From: Tautonia plasticadhaerens
GTDB taxonomy: Bacteria > Planctomycetota > Planctomycetia > Isosphaerales > Isosphaeraceae
DNA: 64,000 bases
Reading direction: 5' to 3'
NCBI RefSeq assembly: GCF_007752535.1
Contig: NZ_CP036426.1
Location: 3,162,001 to 3,226,000 of the forward strand
The first letter of the stretch is position 1. Each line of letters begins with the position of its first letter. Both the position numbers and the translations under genes were made by a program. Positions 27,527 to 37,778 of the stretch are shown here, one piece after another. The notes under the pieces were generated by a model. The model was not told where the DNA came from and searched no databases. It saw only the letters and a list, made by a program, of their open reading frames with translations.

Positions 27527-28589
27527 CATAGAGGGAGTCGAAGCGATCCGAGGGCGGCACGACCGACGACCGCCCGCCCCGCGTGATGCCGTGGCGGTCC
27601 TTCCCCTTGCGATAGCAGAGCAGCAGGCTGATCCGCCCGGCCTTGAGCCGGTGGAAGCGGAACTCCTCGATCAGTCGCTCCAGGTTCCGGACCATCCAGC
27701 CGTGGATCATGTAGGGGTCGGCGGTCTCCCGCCCGAGGCTGCCACCCCGGCTGATCATCTTGTGCCTCGGCCGCTCCTCCTTGAGCGGCAGCACCGCCTC
27801 GCCATTGACCTCGTACCAGATCGCCTCGCCCACGACGGTGAGGAGACGACGGATCAATCGCCGATCCGCCCTGGCGAACTCCAGGCAGGTGCCGATGCCG
27901 ACCCCGGCCAGGACGGCGGCCCGCCGCTTGCCGATCCCGCACAGCTCCGTGACGGGTAGGGTGACGAGCAGCGACTCCTCCTCGGCCGGCGTGAGCACGG
28001 CGGCGGCGCCGAACGGCTTGGCGACGTCGCAGAGCAGCTTGGCCAGCGTGCGGGTCCGCGCGATCCCCGTCGTCGTCGGCACGCCGACCCGCTCGCGGAT
28101 CTGGCCTCGGACCGCCTCGGCCGTCCCTTGATAGGATCCGCCGATGGGCAGCGCCTCGAAGCCCATCTCATCGATCGAGAAGTATTCCGCCAGCGGGGAC
28201 AGCGTACGGAGCTCCTCCAGCATCCGGCCGGAGACGTCGCCCAGCCAATCGAAGTCGCGCTTGAGGAACACCCCGTTCGGGCACCGGACCTTGGCCTCCC
28301 AGATCGGGTCGCCGACGGTGATGCCCGCCCGCTTCATCTCCGAGCTGCGGGCGATCACGCAGGCCCCATTGTTGCCGAGGACGCCCAGCGGGCGGCCGCG
28401 CAGGCTCGGGAACCGCACGCGCTCGGCGTTGCAGTAGAATGTGTCCGCGTCAACCCAGCCGATCGCCTCCATGAACAAAGGGATACACTGAACCCAAGGC
28501 CAGGTCAAGTCGCGGCCGACGCCACGCGTACTCGCCCCGCGACCCTGTCGAGCATCCTTCGGGTGTTCCCGGGCAAGGCGAGGCGGCTC

Positions 28590-29296
28590 TCACCGCGGGC
28601 CACTCATGTCGATCTGGATCGCCATGAACGACTCGGGCATGTGGCGTTGCACGGCATTGAGCGTCTTCGCGGCCCGCTGGAACCGCCGCTCGGCCCGCTC
28701 GACGGCCCGATCGCGATGGTGCCCGCGATCGTGGAAGCCGGCGTGGACCCAATCGAAGTAGGCCACCGCGGCGGCGAAGGCCAGGGCCCGCACGAGGGGC
28801 GACGGCGACGGGCCGGCCAGCTCCCCGGCGAAGGCCAGGAGGTCGGCCCTGAACGCCTTGGCGGCGTCCCGGGCGTCCTGGACTTTCCGATCGCCCGTCG
28901 CCGAGCCGACGACGCGATCGAGCATGGCCTTCTCCATCGTCTGCCGCAATCCCAGGGGCTCGACCGGCGGTGGCGCCGGCCGGGCCGTCTCGGGGGTCGT
29001 CTCGCTCATGGGTCGTCGCCTCCGTCGCCAAGGGCCTCGGTTCGGTCGGTGGAAGCCGGCCGATCGGAGGGCCCACTCGGCCAGGTCTCGGGACAGGTCG
29101 AACAGGTCGTCGAACGCCCGCTCCTCGGTCGCCTCGGCCGCTCGCCGGGCGCGGTCATGCCTCCGATCCGTTTGTCGGGCCGTCCGTCTAACCGTAAGCC
29201 TCTCGATCACCAGCCCGGCCAGCGGGCCCGAGCCGACGTAGACTGACCGGACGCGCCGACCCTCCCTACGACTCTCGTCGAAGTGGCCATCCAAGA
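28590..29296 (-). CDS. uncharacterised protein upstream of the Y-family polymerase gene
   Basis: The open frame covers about 235 codons with a TTG start beside the ISAzo13 end, so the true N-terminus may have been removed. An internal ATG at 29009 (MSETTPETARP) could instead start a 139-aa protein. The first part (VRSVYVGSGPLAGLVIERL, then an Arg-rich coiled-coil-like helix to GFHRPNRGPWRRRRR) and the second part (DAAKAFRADLLAFAGELAG to AAKTLNAVQRHMPESF) both look like small proteins seen in planctomycete mobile regions, so two fused or overlapping genes are possible. No function is known. Confidence 0.55.
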
Positions 29297-29298
29297 AC

Positions 29299-30652
29299 TA
29301 CTTCCAAGTTCTCGCTGAACGCCGTCCGCCCTGGAGTTCCGTCTTCCGGGGCCGATCGTGTCGTTCCACTCCGGGCAGACTCCATGCCGCTCCAGGTCCA
29401 GCCGCCTCATCACGGCCTCGGGCACCTTCACCTTCCTCGGGTACTCCGCACGGTCCAGGCTCGCCGTCACCCCGAAGCCCCCGACGGTCGTCCCTCGGAC
29501 CCAGCCCAGCATCGTCTCCAGTCTCCGCAGCGGCTGCCCCGCCCAGTTGATGCTCACCGGGCCGAAGAGCCGGGGCTCGACCGGGTTCCACTTCGACGCC
29601 CCGGTCGGGTAGTGGCAGACGGTCACGTGGAGCCCGTAGCGGTCGGCGATCCGCTCCTGAAGGGCGGCCTTCCAGAGCCGGGGCCGGTGGCCGTTGCTGC
29701 CGCCGCCGTCGGCCAGGATCAGCAGCTCGTCGGCCCCCCGGTATCGCTCCGAGCCGTGGCGTGCCCACCACGAGCCGATCGCCTCGACGGCGAAGGCCGG
29801 GGTATCCGCCGAGCTGCCGACGCAGACGTGCCCCCGGCCCGAGAGCACGTCGTAGATGCCGTAGGGGGTCGCCCGACACTCGGCATCGCTGAGGAAGTCA
29901 TAGACATTGACCTCCTCGGGCTCTCGGAGCCAGGCGGCCCCGGCGTTCTTGAAGTTGCCGACCAGTTCCTTCTTCTTGCCGTCGACGCTGATGATCGGCT
30001 GTCCCAGCCCCCGGAAGATGGCGATCCACTCCTCGATGTTGCGGAACTGCCGGTCCCGCTCGGGGTGGTCCGGCCCGGTGAACCGCTTGACGTTGATCCG
30101 GGGCGAGTAGCCCTCGGCCCGCAGCAGCCGGGCCACGGTCGTCGGGCAGGCCGCGAAGCCGTGATCGGCCAGCTCCGTGCCGAGGGCGGCGAGGCTGCGG
30201 CGGACGAACTTCGCCTCGCCCATCGGGTCGCCGCCGGTCCGGGGGCCGACGAGGCTCAGGAGCGTCGGGATGATCTCGGGGACCTTTTTTCGAGGGCGGG
30301 CCGCCCCCCGCCGGGGAGGCGGACCCGGTCGGCGGGGCGGCCCTCCAGCGAGGCGGCGAGTTCTTCACGACCCCTGCGGATCGTGTCGACGTGCAGGCCG
30401 GTGATCCGGGAGACGGCCCGGTCGCCGCCATGTCCGAGCTTGGCGCTCTCGACGGCGGCGTACCAGCGGCGTTGCTGCTCGTCGAGGCGGCTGAGCAGCA
30501 GGTTCATCTGCCGGTGGAGTTCCCGGTCGGGATGGGGCCCCGGGCCGAGGCATCCGGGGCACTGGCACTGGTGGACTTCCTGCGGCTGGGGCACGGGCCG
30601 GACCTCCATGAGGCGATGTCGGACCATGCCAGCTTAACAGAGACTTGGAACT
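29299..30652 (-). mobile_element. ISAzo13-like insertion sequence
   Basis: The ends share an imperfect inverted repeat: A(C/G)TTCCAAGT at 29299 onward and its inverse near 30640-30652. Length is about 1.35 kb with one transposase in two frames. It lies at the 5' end of the uncharacterised gene at 28590-29296. Confidence 0.65.
29300..30627 (-). pseudogene. ISAzo13-family transposase in two overlapping frames
   Basis: The N-terminal frame (30627 to about 30290: NLLLSRLDEQQRRWYAAVES, ITGLHVDTIRRGREEL, GRPALEK) meets the downstream frame (VPEIIPTLLSLV, MGEAKFVRRSLAALG, IISVDGKKKELVGNFKN with the first Asp, LLILADGGGSNGHR with the second Asp, YPTGASKWNPVEPRLF with the Glu) by a -1 shift at a run of six A followed by GG on the minus strand (30286-30291). 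The run could be a slippage site making a full protein or a simple indel. The catalytic triad is otherwise intact. Confidence 0.7.
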
Positions 30653-30740
30653 TGAACTTGGATGGCCCCGAAGAACGACCGGCCTCCGTGTTGCTTCCAG
30701 GGCATCGATTCTCTCCGAACCTCACCCGGCCGTTATTGCC

Positions 30741-30763
30741 TTATACGGGATTGCCTGGATAAC
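30741..30763 (-). repeat. displaced terminal repeat of the 53.5-kb IS630 element
   Basis: T(T/A)ATACGG(G/A)ATTGCCTGGAT here is the partner of the left terminal repeat at 53471-53490 (18 of 20 bases). No other part of that element is present at this site; it directly abuts the TA of IS630 copy A1. See the inversion finding. Confidence 0.75.
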
Positions 30764-31914
30764 TACTGAGCCCAGCCTTGCCAAAGAGACAAGGACTCCA
30801 ACCGGAGTGGGATCCCGGCGTGGCGGATGAACGAGGCCGGCAGGTCCGGTCGCTGCCGCAAGGCCGAGAAGCAGGTTCGGTCGCTGCCGCAAGGCCGAGG
30901 ACTCGTCCCACAGCCGGAGCCGGAGCTCTCGGGTGTCCTCGGGCGCATAGCTCGGCAATCGCGGGTACTCGGTGTCGCCCCACACCCCTTCGTCCGGATT
31001 CGCATCCGGGGCGTAGCCGGGGAAGTCCTCGGCCTCGATCCCCGGATGCTTGGCCTGGTACGCCTCCACCACCCTCGACCGCTTATGGATCCCGCCCCGG
31101 TCCCGGAGGATCGTCATCGGCCCCCGGGGCCGGCCCCGGGGCCGGGCCAGGAAGGAGACCGTGTCCTCCCCGTGGGCGTTGGCGTCGTCCGGCAGCAACC
31201 GGAAGACGAGGTTGGGCCGCCGGAGCGCCGGGCTGACGGCCACGGCGCCGATCGCCGAGATCCGGCCCTTGCGATGCCACGCCCCCTGGATCGGGGCCTT
31301 TCCCCCGGGGGCGTAGGTGCGGCGGGCCACCGGCTCGAGCGGGGACCCCGACCCGTCGAGGAAGGCGAGTCGGGCCTTCCGCTGCTCGGCCCGCTCGACG
31401 ATCCGGCGCAGCACCTCGGCCCTTCAGCGGGCGATCCCCTCCTCGTTGCGCTGCTTGGCCCGCCTCTGCGGCCTCTGGCCGGCCCGGTTCAGCCGCCGTC
31501 GGATGAGCTTGCGGGCGTGCTCGACGTGGTAGGTGACGCCGAAGCGGCGGCGGATGACCTCGGCGACCCGCTGGGCACTCCACGGGTCGTTGGGCCAGCC
31601 GTGGGCCCTGGCCCCCCGCGGCAGCAAGTCCTCGAGCTCCCGGAGCCGCTCGTCGGAGGGCCGGGGCGTCGGGCCGGGATGCGGCCTGGCGGCCAGGGCC
31701 TCGGGGGAGTCCTTGGCCATGCCGAGCCGGCGATACAACGAGGTACGGCAGACGCCGAGGATGCGAGCGATGACGGTGGGGGACTCGCCCTGCTGCATCA
31801 GTTCGACGGCTCGGCGACGGCGGCGTTCCAGTTCGCCTGCGGTCCCGATGGGCCTCATACCGGTACTACGCCGCAAACCGCCCAGGTGTTTCTTTGGCCA
31901 GGATGGAGTCAATA
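30764..31914 (-). mobile_element. IS630-family element, copy A1
   Basis: 1151 bp between TA dinucleotides, with terminal repeats TA(C/T)TGA..CCA.CCT.GCCAAAGA. The length equals copy A2 at 54609-55759, and the open frames of both copies translate identically, so the sequences are the same or nearly so. The orientation is opposite to A2. Confidence 0.9.
30800..31858 (-). pseudogene. IS630-family transposase, copy A1 (in-frame TGA and frameshift)
   Basis: Starts MRPIGTAGELERRRRRAVEL at 31858 with an HTH (SPTVIARILGVCRTSLYRRLG). A TGA lies in frame between GIAR and RAEVLRRIV (31423-31421), at a place where Trp would fit. The DDE part follows: ARLAFLDGSG (Asp), MTILRDRGGIHKRSRV (Asp), GYAPDANPDEGVWGDTEY (Glu region). 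Near the end a 31-bp tandem duplication (about 30839-30900) shifts the frame, so the proper C-terminus ASFIRHAGIPLRLESLSLWQ is read in another frame. Both lesions also occur in copy A2. Confidence 0.85.
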
Positions 31915-32358
31915 ACTTCGTGGCATTCGCCCCTAGCCCGGATGTTGCATGCCCGGGCCGCACTTTGAATTGTGCGGTGGCCTTACTCCTCGTAGGGTTT
32001 GGGTTCGCACGATCCGAACCCCTCCATGTGCAAGGCCTCCGCCATGACAGGCTGTACCGCCGAGACTCTCCTCTTCGCCAGCCTCGGGCGCAAGTCCGTC
32101 GTCGCCGACTTCCGCGGCGGCCGGCTCACCACCGACGCCGGCGCCCTGCTGCTCCGCGAGCTCGAACGCCGCCTGGGCCTCCTCGACGCCCTCGATCGGG
32201 GAATCTCCGACCCGCGGCTGCCGGAGTTGATCGTCCACGAGCAGCGCGCCCTGCTCGCCCAACGAATCGTCGCCATCGCCTGCGACTATGAGGACCTCAA
32301 CGAATACACCACCCTCCGCGACGACCCGGTGCTTCTATTGGCGGCCGGGCGGCCGATC

Positions 32359-33682
32359 GTGCAACCCCCTTTCTGTAAATTCCCGGCCTGAAGGCGGACA
32401 GGTCACCCCGGTCCCGTCGCCAAACGTCTCCCCCCTGTCTCCCAGCCCTCGCTGATCCCCATCGCCACCGCACTGACCAGCCGCAGGACTGATCCCTCGT
32501 TCGGGGACAACCCCGCCACCTGCGTCCGCCGGCTCACCTCCTCGTTCAGCCGCTCCGGCATGTCGCTCGTCCGCAGCCGCCGCCGGCGGCCCGGCGGCAG
32601 CGTCAAGATGGTCAGCCCCTCCGGCACGTCCTGCTCCGGCCACTCGGCCGGCTTCGGGGCCACGGCCCGGCACCTCCTCGCCGCCAGGCCCAGTCGCCGC
32701 TCGGCCTCGCCGCGATCCGGGGCGTCGAAGACCGCCCGCGGGCCGGCGGCGACCTCCGGCGGCAGCGACGGCCTCGGCACGTAGGCCGGGGCGTCCTCCG
32801 CCGGGGGGGACTGGCCCCGCCGCCGCGGCACGCCGGTCAGCCGGGCGGCCAGGGCCTGCTCCCGGCCGGCGTGGGCGTCGCCGGCGGGCATCTCGACCCC
32901 GTGCGGCCCACGGGCCTGCAGCGAGGCCGGGAAGCCCCGCCAGTGGACCTCCGCCTCCGCCATCGAGACGCCGACCCCGGGGATCGACCGCCGGCCCCCG
33001 GGATCGATGCCGATGGCCGTCAGCACCGCACACGAGACGATCGAGCCGCCGAGGCGGACCTCCTCGCCGCGGGCATCCGGGATCGGGTACGGCGCCTCCC
33101 CCGGCGGGCGGCCCCGCCACCCCTCCGGTCCCTCGTCGAGGGCCCCGGCGGCCCGGCTGACCTGACTGCCGGTGACCTCCGACCCGCGGGGCCGCTCGGC
33201 GATGGCGGCCCCCTTGCCGGTCGAGACGCCCGGCCCGTCCCTCTCGGCGACGGCCGGCTTCGACGCCCGCTCGCTGCGGACGCCCCTCTCCAACGCCGAG
33301 GCATAGGAGTCGAGGCCTCGGGCCTGCGGCACCCGGACGGCGATCGGCCCCATCGGGGTGTGCCGCGTCTCGGGCTTGGAGCCGTTGGCGGAGCCCTTGC
33401 GTGCCTCGGATCGCCGGTGGGGGGCGGCCCCGAGGGCCTGGGTCCGCTCCCGCTCCATGAGCTCGTCGCGCAGGACGCCGATGGCCTGGGCCAGGCCGTC
33501 GGAGCCATGCTCGGCCAGCAGTTCCATGACCTCGTCGATGGCGGCAGGTTGATCCTGGTGGGTCATCGGCGGCGGTCTCCCTGGGGTCGGTCGGCACTTT
33601 CCGGGGGGACCGGCGGTGACCCGCCGCTTCAAGCCGAGCCCTCGCCCAGGCGGGCGGGGGATTTCCAGAAACCAGGATGCAC
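32359..33682 (-). mobile_element. IS256-family element inside the IS1380 remnant
   Basis: Terminal repeats GTGCA.CC...TTTCTG.AAAT.CCC at 32359 and, inverted, ending at 33682. Length is 1324 bp. No clear 8-9 bp target duplication is visible, suggesting later change. Confidence 0.75.
32403..33566 (-). pseudogene. IS256/mutator-family transposase, active-site degenerate
   Basis: An uninterrupted frame of 387 aa from MTHQDQPAAIDEVMELLAEH. Layout and landmarks (SALERGVRSERASK, SSQVSRAAGALDE-type helix, GSIVSCAVLTAIGIDPGGRR, MPERLNEEVSRRT) are IS256. Relatives read LDARYEKVR and SDDHAGL at the two catalytic Asp positions (family knowledge); here PDARGEEVR and GDAHAGR are found, with several other conserved hydrophobic positions replaced by Gly, Pro or Arg. 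It appears to be decaying by point mutation without frameshifts. Confidence 0.7.
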
Positions 33683-34987
33683 TATCGGGCGGCCCCCGAG
33701 GCCGATTTGCCGCTGACCTCGCCAGCAACCCTCTGCCTGCTGGAGGACCGCATCGACCGCGCCACGCTGGTCCGCATCGCCGCCGCGCTGGTCGACCAGT
33801 TCATCGCCGCCCACCCCGAGCCTCCTGAGTACCTGATCCTCGACTTCGACTCCACCGACGATCCGGTCCACGGCCATCAAGAGGGCCGGTTCGTTCATGG
33901 GGACTGAGCTCGACTGATGCAGATTCCCTGGAGCTATGCCGCTGGCACCAACGCGTAGAACAGGACGTCCTGTAACGGTCGGGGGAGTTCTTCGATGGCC
34001 GTCGCTCCCCCGGCCTGGGGGAAAACCCCACTCCCGCCACAGCCAGCGAGGCACCGCCGTCAGCCCATCCGAGAACCTCACGCCGGACTTGCCCAGCCAA
34101 CGCACCCCGCCCTCCCGCTCCGACTCGGGCAGGGCCTGATACGGCAGGGCCACCGCTGTCTACAGCCCGAACAGGCACGGCGCCGTCCGCAGGACCGTCC
34201 GTCGACACCGGCCCCGGGTCGACTCCAATCCGAGATGGCGGCGGGCCTCTTGGGGTGTGGTCTCCAGGTTCCAGCGGCCGGTCTAGGCGGTGACCATCGC
34301 CGTCGAATCCATACCCGGATCGGTGCTGAAGAAGTATTCGTCGCGATGGGTTCCAGTCCGGTCGCGGACGAACACCCAGGCGATCGGCACCGGCCCCTCG
34401 CCTGTCTCGTACCAGTGCCCCGTGCCGCCGGCGAGCCCGACCTCCCGCCGCCCGCCGCCGTACCATGCGACCGCCCCGGCACGCGACTCGGCCGACGCCG
34501 TCGCCCGGCTGGGCTTGGGGAGCCGGATGCCCTTGACCGGCAGCCGGCCGTTGCACTTGTACGTCGGGGGCTGCTCAAACAGGTTCGCCTCGGGGTGCAG
34601 CTTGCGGACCCTCGCCAGTCGGGCCCGATGACGGTGGACGAACCGGGCCAGTTCGTGGGCGCCGGAGCCGGCGTCGCCGACGAAGCCGAAGCTCCGGTCC
34701 GGGGACCATAGGAGCATCACCCGCAGGGACGGGGCCATGATTTGCGCCGGCGTGCGGTGCGGGCGGCGGCGGAGCCGGTCATCCTCCTCGGAGCGGTCCA
34801 GGTCCACGAGTCCCGGCAGGTCCCGGGGTCGGGTGGCCCAGGGGAAGCGGACCAGGACGGCCGGGACGACCCACTCGTGGCCGTACTGCCAGGCGGTGTC
34901 GCCGTGGCTGGGGCGGACCGGGTCGCGGTGACGGGCCTTGCCATAGGCCTTGCGACCGGGGTGGCTCTCGACCGTGTCATTGCCGAC

Positions 34988-36156
34988 TAGTGTCCTGAGT
35001 CGGAAATCCGTTGAATAACCTTGCGCCCTCGCCGTTCGCCCGGTAGAGTCTCCCCAAAGGAGACCCCAACATGGCGCGACCGTTGGCCGAGCTGGTCCTG
35101 AGCGACGACGAGCGGCAGACGTTGACGACCTGGGCGAGCCGCCCCAAGAGCACCCTGCGGCGCGCCACCCGCGCCCGCATCGTCCCGGCCTGCGCCGAGG
35201 GGCTGGAGAACGAGGCGGTCGCCGCCAGGCCCCGCGTCTGCTCGGCCACCGTTGGCACCCGGCGGCGGCGGTTCGTCGAGCGACGCCTGGAGGGGCTGGC
35301 CGACGAGCCCCGCCCCGGCGCGCCGCGCACGATCGCCGACGCCGACGTCGAGCGGGTCGTCACCGGGACGCTGGAGACCAAGCCCGAGTCGGCCACGCAC
35401 TGGAGTACCCGCGGCATGGCCGAGGCCGCCGGCATGTCCCAGACGGCCGTCGGGCGGATCTGGCGCTCGTTCGGGCTGAAGCCGCACCTCCGCGAGACCT
35501 CCAAGCTCTCGACCGACCCGTTCTTCGTCGCGAAGGTCCGCGACGTCGTCGGGCTGTACATGAGCCCGCCGGAGCGGGCGATCGCCCTGTGCGTCGACGA
35601 GAAGAGCCAGGTCCAGGCCCTGGGCCGGACCCAGCCGCTGCTGCCGATGACGCCGGGGCAGGCCGGGCGGCCTACCCACGACTACGTCCGCAACGGGACC
35701 ACATCGCTGTTCGCGGCCCTGGACGTGGCTACCGGCGAGGTGATCGGTCGGTGCCACCGGAGGCACCGCGCGAAGGGGTTCCTGCGGTTCCTGGACGAGG
35801 TCCACGCCCGCGTCCCGCGCGAGCCGGGCGTGGAGGTCCACCTGGTGCTGGACCACTACGCGACCCACGAGACGCCGGCGGTGGAGCGATGGTTCCTGCG
35901 GCCCCCTGAGTACCACCCGCACTTCACTCCGACCCGCAGCTCTTGGCTGAACCCGGTCGGGCGGTTCTTCGCGGAGATCACCGAGACGCGGATCCGACGC
36001 GGCGTGTTCCGCAGCGTGGCGGCGTTGGAGGCGGCGATCCGAGGGTACCTGGAGCACCACAACGCGGACCCCAAGCCGTTCGTGTGGGCCGCAGACGCCG
36101 GCCTGATCCCCAACCGCATCAAGCGGGTTTGTAAACGGACTTCCGACTCGGGACAA
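34988..36156 (+). mobile_element. IS630-family element nested in the IS701-like element
   Basis: Terminal repeats TGTCC(T/C)GAGTCGGAA(A/G)TCCGTT at both ends; the left end follows TA. The right end reads GGGACAAT, so the expected TA is altered. It interrupts the IS701-like transposase between LVPDD and VGNDT. Confidence 0.8.
35071..36156 (+). pseudogene. IS630-family transposase with lost catalytic Glu and lost stop
   Basis: MARPLAELVLSDDERQTLTT begins a winged-HTH IS630 transposase. The DDE core shows ALCVDEKSQVQALGRTQPLL (Asp), EVHLVLDHYATHETPAVERW (Asp) and TRSSWLNPVGRFFAEITE, where relatives have a Glu in place of the Gly of VGRFF. The natural stop at the inverted repeat end (SDSGH then TAG in relatives) has mutated, so the open frame runs another 175 codons to 36681 through unrelated DNA. 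It is most likely inactive. Confidence 0.78.
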
Positions 36157-36418
36157 TCGTCGGGCACGAGCGTCAGGACCAGCCGGCAGGTGCCGCAGGC
36201 CGTCTGCATGGCCGACCACGAGGCCGAGGAGAGGACGCGTCGAGACGTTGTGACATGCCCGGCGGCCATCGGCGCGGCGATCCGCATCAGGTTGGCGACG
36301 GTGCGACGGCCGGTGACCAAGATCGCAGCCCCCATCAGCGGCGCGAAGCGCGTGAAGGTCGGCTGTGAGAAGGCGGGGGCGAGCGCCTGGGGCGACGGCA
36401 GGGCTTCGGGTGGTAGGA

Positions 36419-37778
36419 ACTGGCGTTTTGCAACTTCAAGTTATGCGCAGCTGTGCCACGACATGCTCGAAGGGGAGCCCTCGCTCGGTGACCTGCTCGA
36501 TCGCCCAGGAGAGCGTCGTGCGCAGGGCCTCCTTCACCATCGCTCGACAGGCTTCGCCGATGGTCATCAGCCGATGGAACGCCCACTCCTTCGCACGGCC
36601 CTGCTTCAACTGACCCATGAGCAGGCTGTACGCCAGCATGACCGGGTACATGTGCCGGGTCTGGCCCTAGTGATCACGTAGCTGACAGTCGCCCAGTCCG
36701 AGTTGCTGCTCGCCGTCCCGATGGGAGGTCTCCGTGCCCGTCCAGCGATGCCGGTACACCCGCACGATCCGACTCACCTCCCAGGTGATCCGGTTGGTGA
36801 CCAGGAGCTTGATCGGCTCCGGGTCCTGGCGATACCGCCAGAGGATCACGACCCGCACCTTGTGGTTCACCTCCGGGATATGCAGCGTCACGGTGAAGTA
36901 CCACTGCCGCCGATCCCTGATCCGCAACCCCTTCCGATCCTCCGGCGGGATCGAGGCCGCCAGTTCGCTGACCTTGATGACCTTGCCCTTCCACTGCACC
37001 TTGCGGTTGCTCTTCAGGTCGCCGACGTAGCCCCGGGGCCGCCCGAACCGATCCGCCTTGCCGTGGATGTGGTTGAGGACCTTGACGCTGGTGAAGTAGC
37101 AGTCCATCGTGAAGTCGCCGGGGATGTCCCGCTCACACACCCAGTCGATCAACTCGCGGCAAAGGGCGGTATGGCTGCGGAACGGCTCACCGATGGCCTG
37201 ACAGACCCCCTCCTTGCGGACGGGGCGGAACTCCGGGGGATAGTGCTTGCCGCTGGTGCAGACGCAGTTGATGAACAGGTAGTCCTGGGCGACCTTGTAG
37301 CGATCCTCGGCATGGTCCCGGTACCAGCCGGCGTCGGGGATCAACATCCCGTCCCGGTCGATCAGGGTATTGTCGATCGGGATGACGCCCTGGTCGCTGT
37401 AGCGGGTGGAGGGGTCCTTCTGGAGTTGCTCCAACCGCCGCTCGTTGAGGTCCTGGACGTCCCAGGGGGCCTCGGTGAGGAAGCGATTGAGGCAGGATTG
37501 GTCGGTGGTCCGGGCGAACTCGCCATGGATGCCCAGGACGGCCTTGCGCTCGGCGACGATCAGTCCGGTGAGGTACTCGGCGAAGTGACGCCGCTGGCAC
37601 CGGTTCTCGAAGAGGTCGCCGTAGTGCCCCAGGGCGTCCTGGATGAGCCTGGGATACTCGACGATGCCCGGCATGATCGCATGCTCCGCAGTCCAACTGC
37701 GCCGGAGCGAAACGGGGGCGGAAGGGACCGATTTCCCCTATTTTACCGCCGTCCCCGACGACGTTGCAAAACGCCAGT
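36419..37778 (-). mobile_element. IS4-like insertion sequence nested in the IS701-like element
   Basis: Perfect 16-bp terminal repeats ACTGGCGTTTTGCAAC (36419-36434 and, inverted, 37763-37778) and a 4-bp duplication AGGA on both sides. Length is 1360 bp. It sits three codons into the IS701-like transposase gene. Confidence 0.9.
36436..37674 (-). pseudogene. transposase of the 1.36-kb IS, with in-frame TAG
   Basis: A frame of 413 codons from MPGIVEYPRLIQDALGHYGD. The DDE fold is visible: VIPIDNTLIDRDG (Asp), DFTMDCYFTSVKVLNHIHG (Asp), RHRWTGTETSHRDGEQQLGL (Glu). A TAG at 36669-36667 follows LGLGDCQLRDH and the same frame continues GQTRHMYPVMLAYSLLMGQL to 36436. Since the break lies after the catalytic core, partial function cannot be excluded. 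The family (IS4 superfamily) is assigned from motif layout only. Confidence 0.72.

Larger units (their letters stand above)
25603..28472 (-). pseudogene. Y-family (UmuC-like) DNA polymerase gene split by an insertion sequence
   Basis: Residues 1 to about 313 lie at 28472-27527 and the C-terminus at 25892-25603. Removing 25893-27526 and one 6-bp duplication rejoins a perfect frame of 409 aa (...DRFDSLYDGYSACLRAAYIP...), the usual UmuC length. Catalytic features: VDADTFYCNAERV (first Asp), VIARSSEMKRAGI, and EYFSIDEMGFEAL (Asp-Glu pair). The tail QLALFDE...DALKESVNARHGRF is the conserved UmuC C-terminal region. The polymerase would copy past DNA lesions. As it stands, the 5' part runs in frame into the transposase, giving an 817-codon open frame. 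No UmuD-like partner is seen. Confidence 0.88.
31985..33903 (+). mobile_element. IS1380-family element remnant, split by an IS256-family element
   Basis: Left part 31985-32358 and continuation 33683-33903 belong to one transposase; the IS256-like element fills the gap. The 3' part of the IS1380 element is missing, cut where the nested IS701-like element begins at 33904. Confidence 0.75.
32044..33903 (+). pseudogene. IS1380-family transposase, interrupted and 3'-truncated
   Basis: The N-terminal part (MTGCTAETLLFASLGRKSVV, ADFRGGRLTTDAGALLLREL, LAQRIVAIACDYEDLNEY) has the first catalytic Asp in the DAG segment. After the IS256-like insertion it resumes with PLTSPATLCLLEDRIDR and ILDFDSTDDPVHGHQEGRF, which holds the next Asp. 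The rest, about 300 residues, is absent. Confidence 0.78.

Noticed and set aside
26019-28508. A natural polymerase-transposase fusion protein family.
   Set aside because: The exact IS ends and 6-bp duplication show that the fusion is a by-product of insertion; it is listed only as a curiosity.
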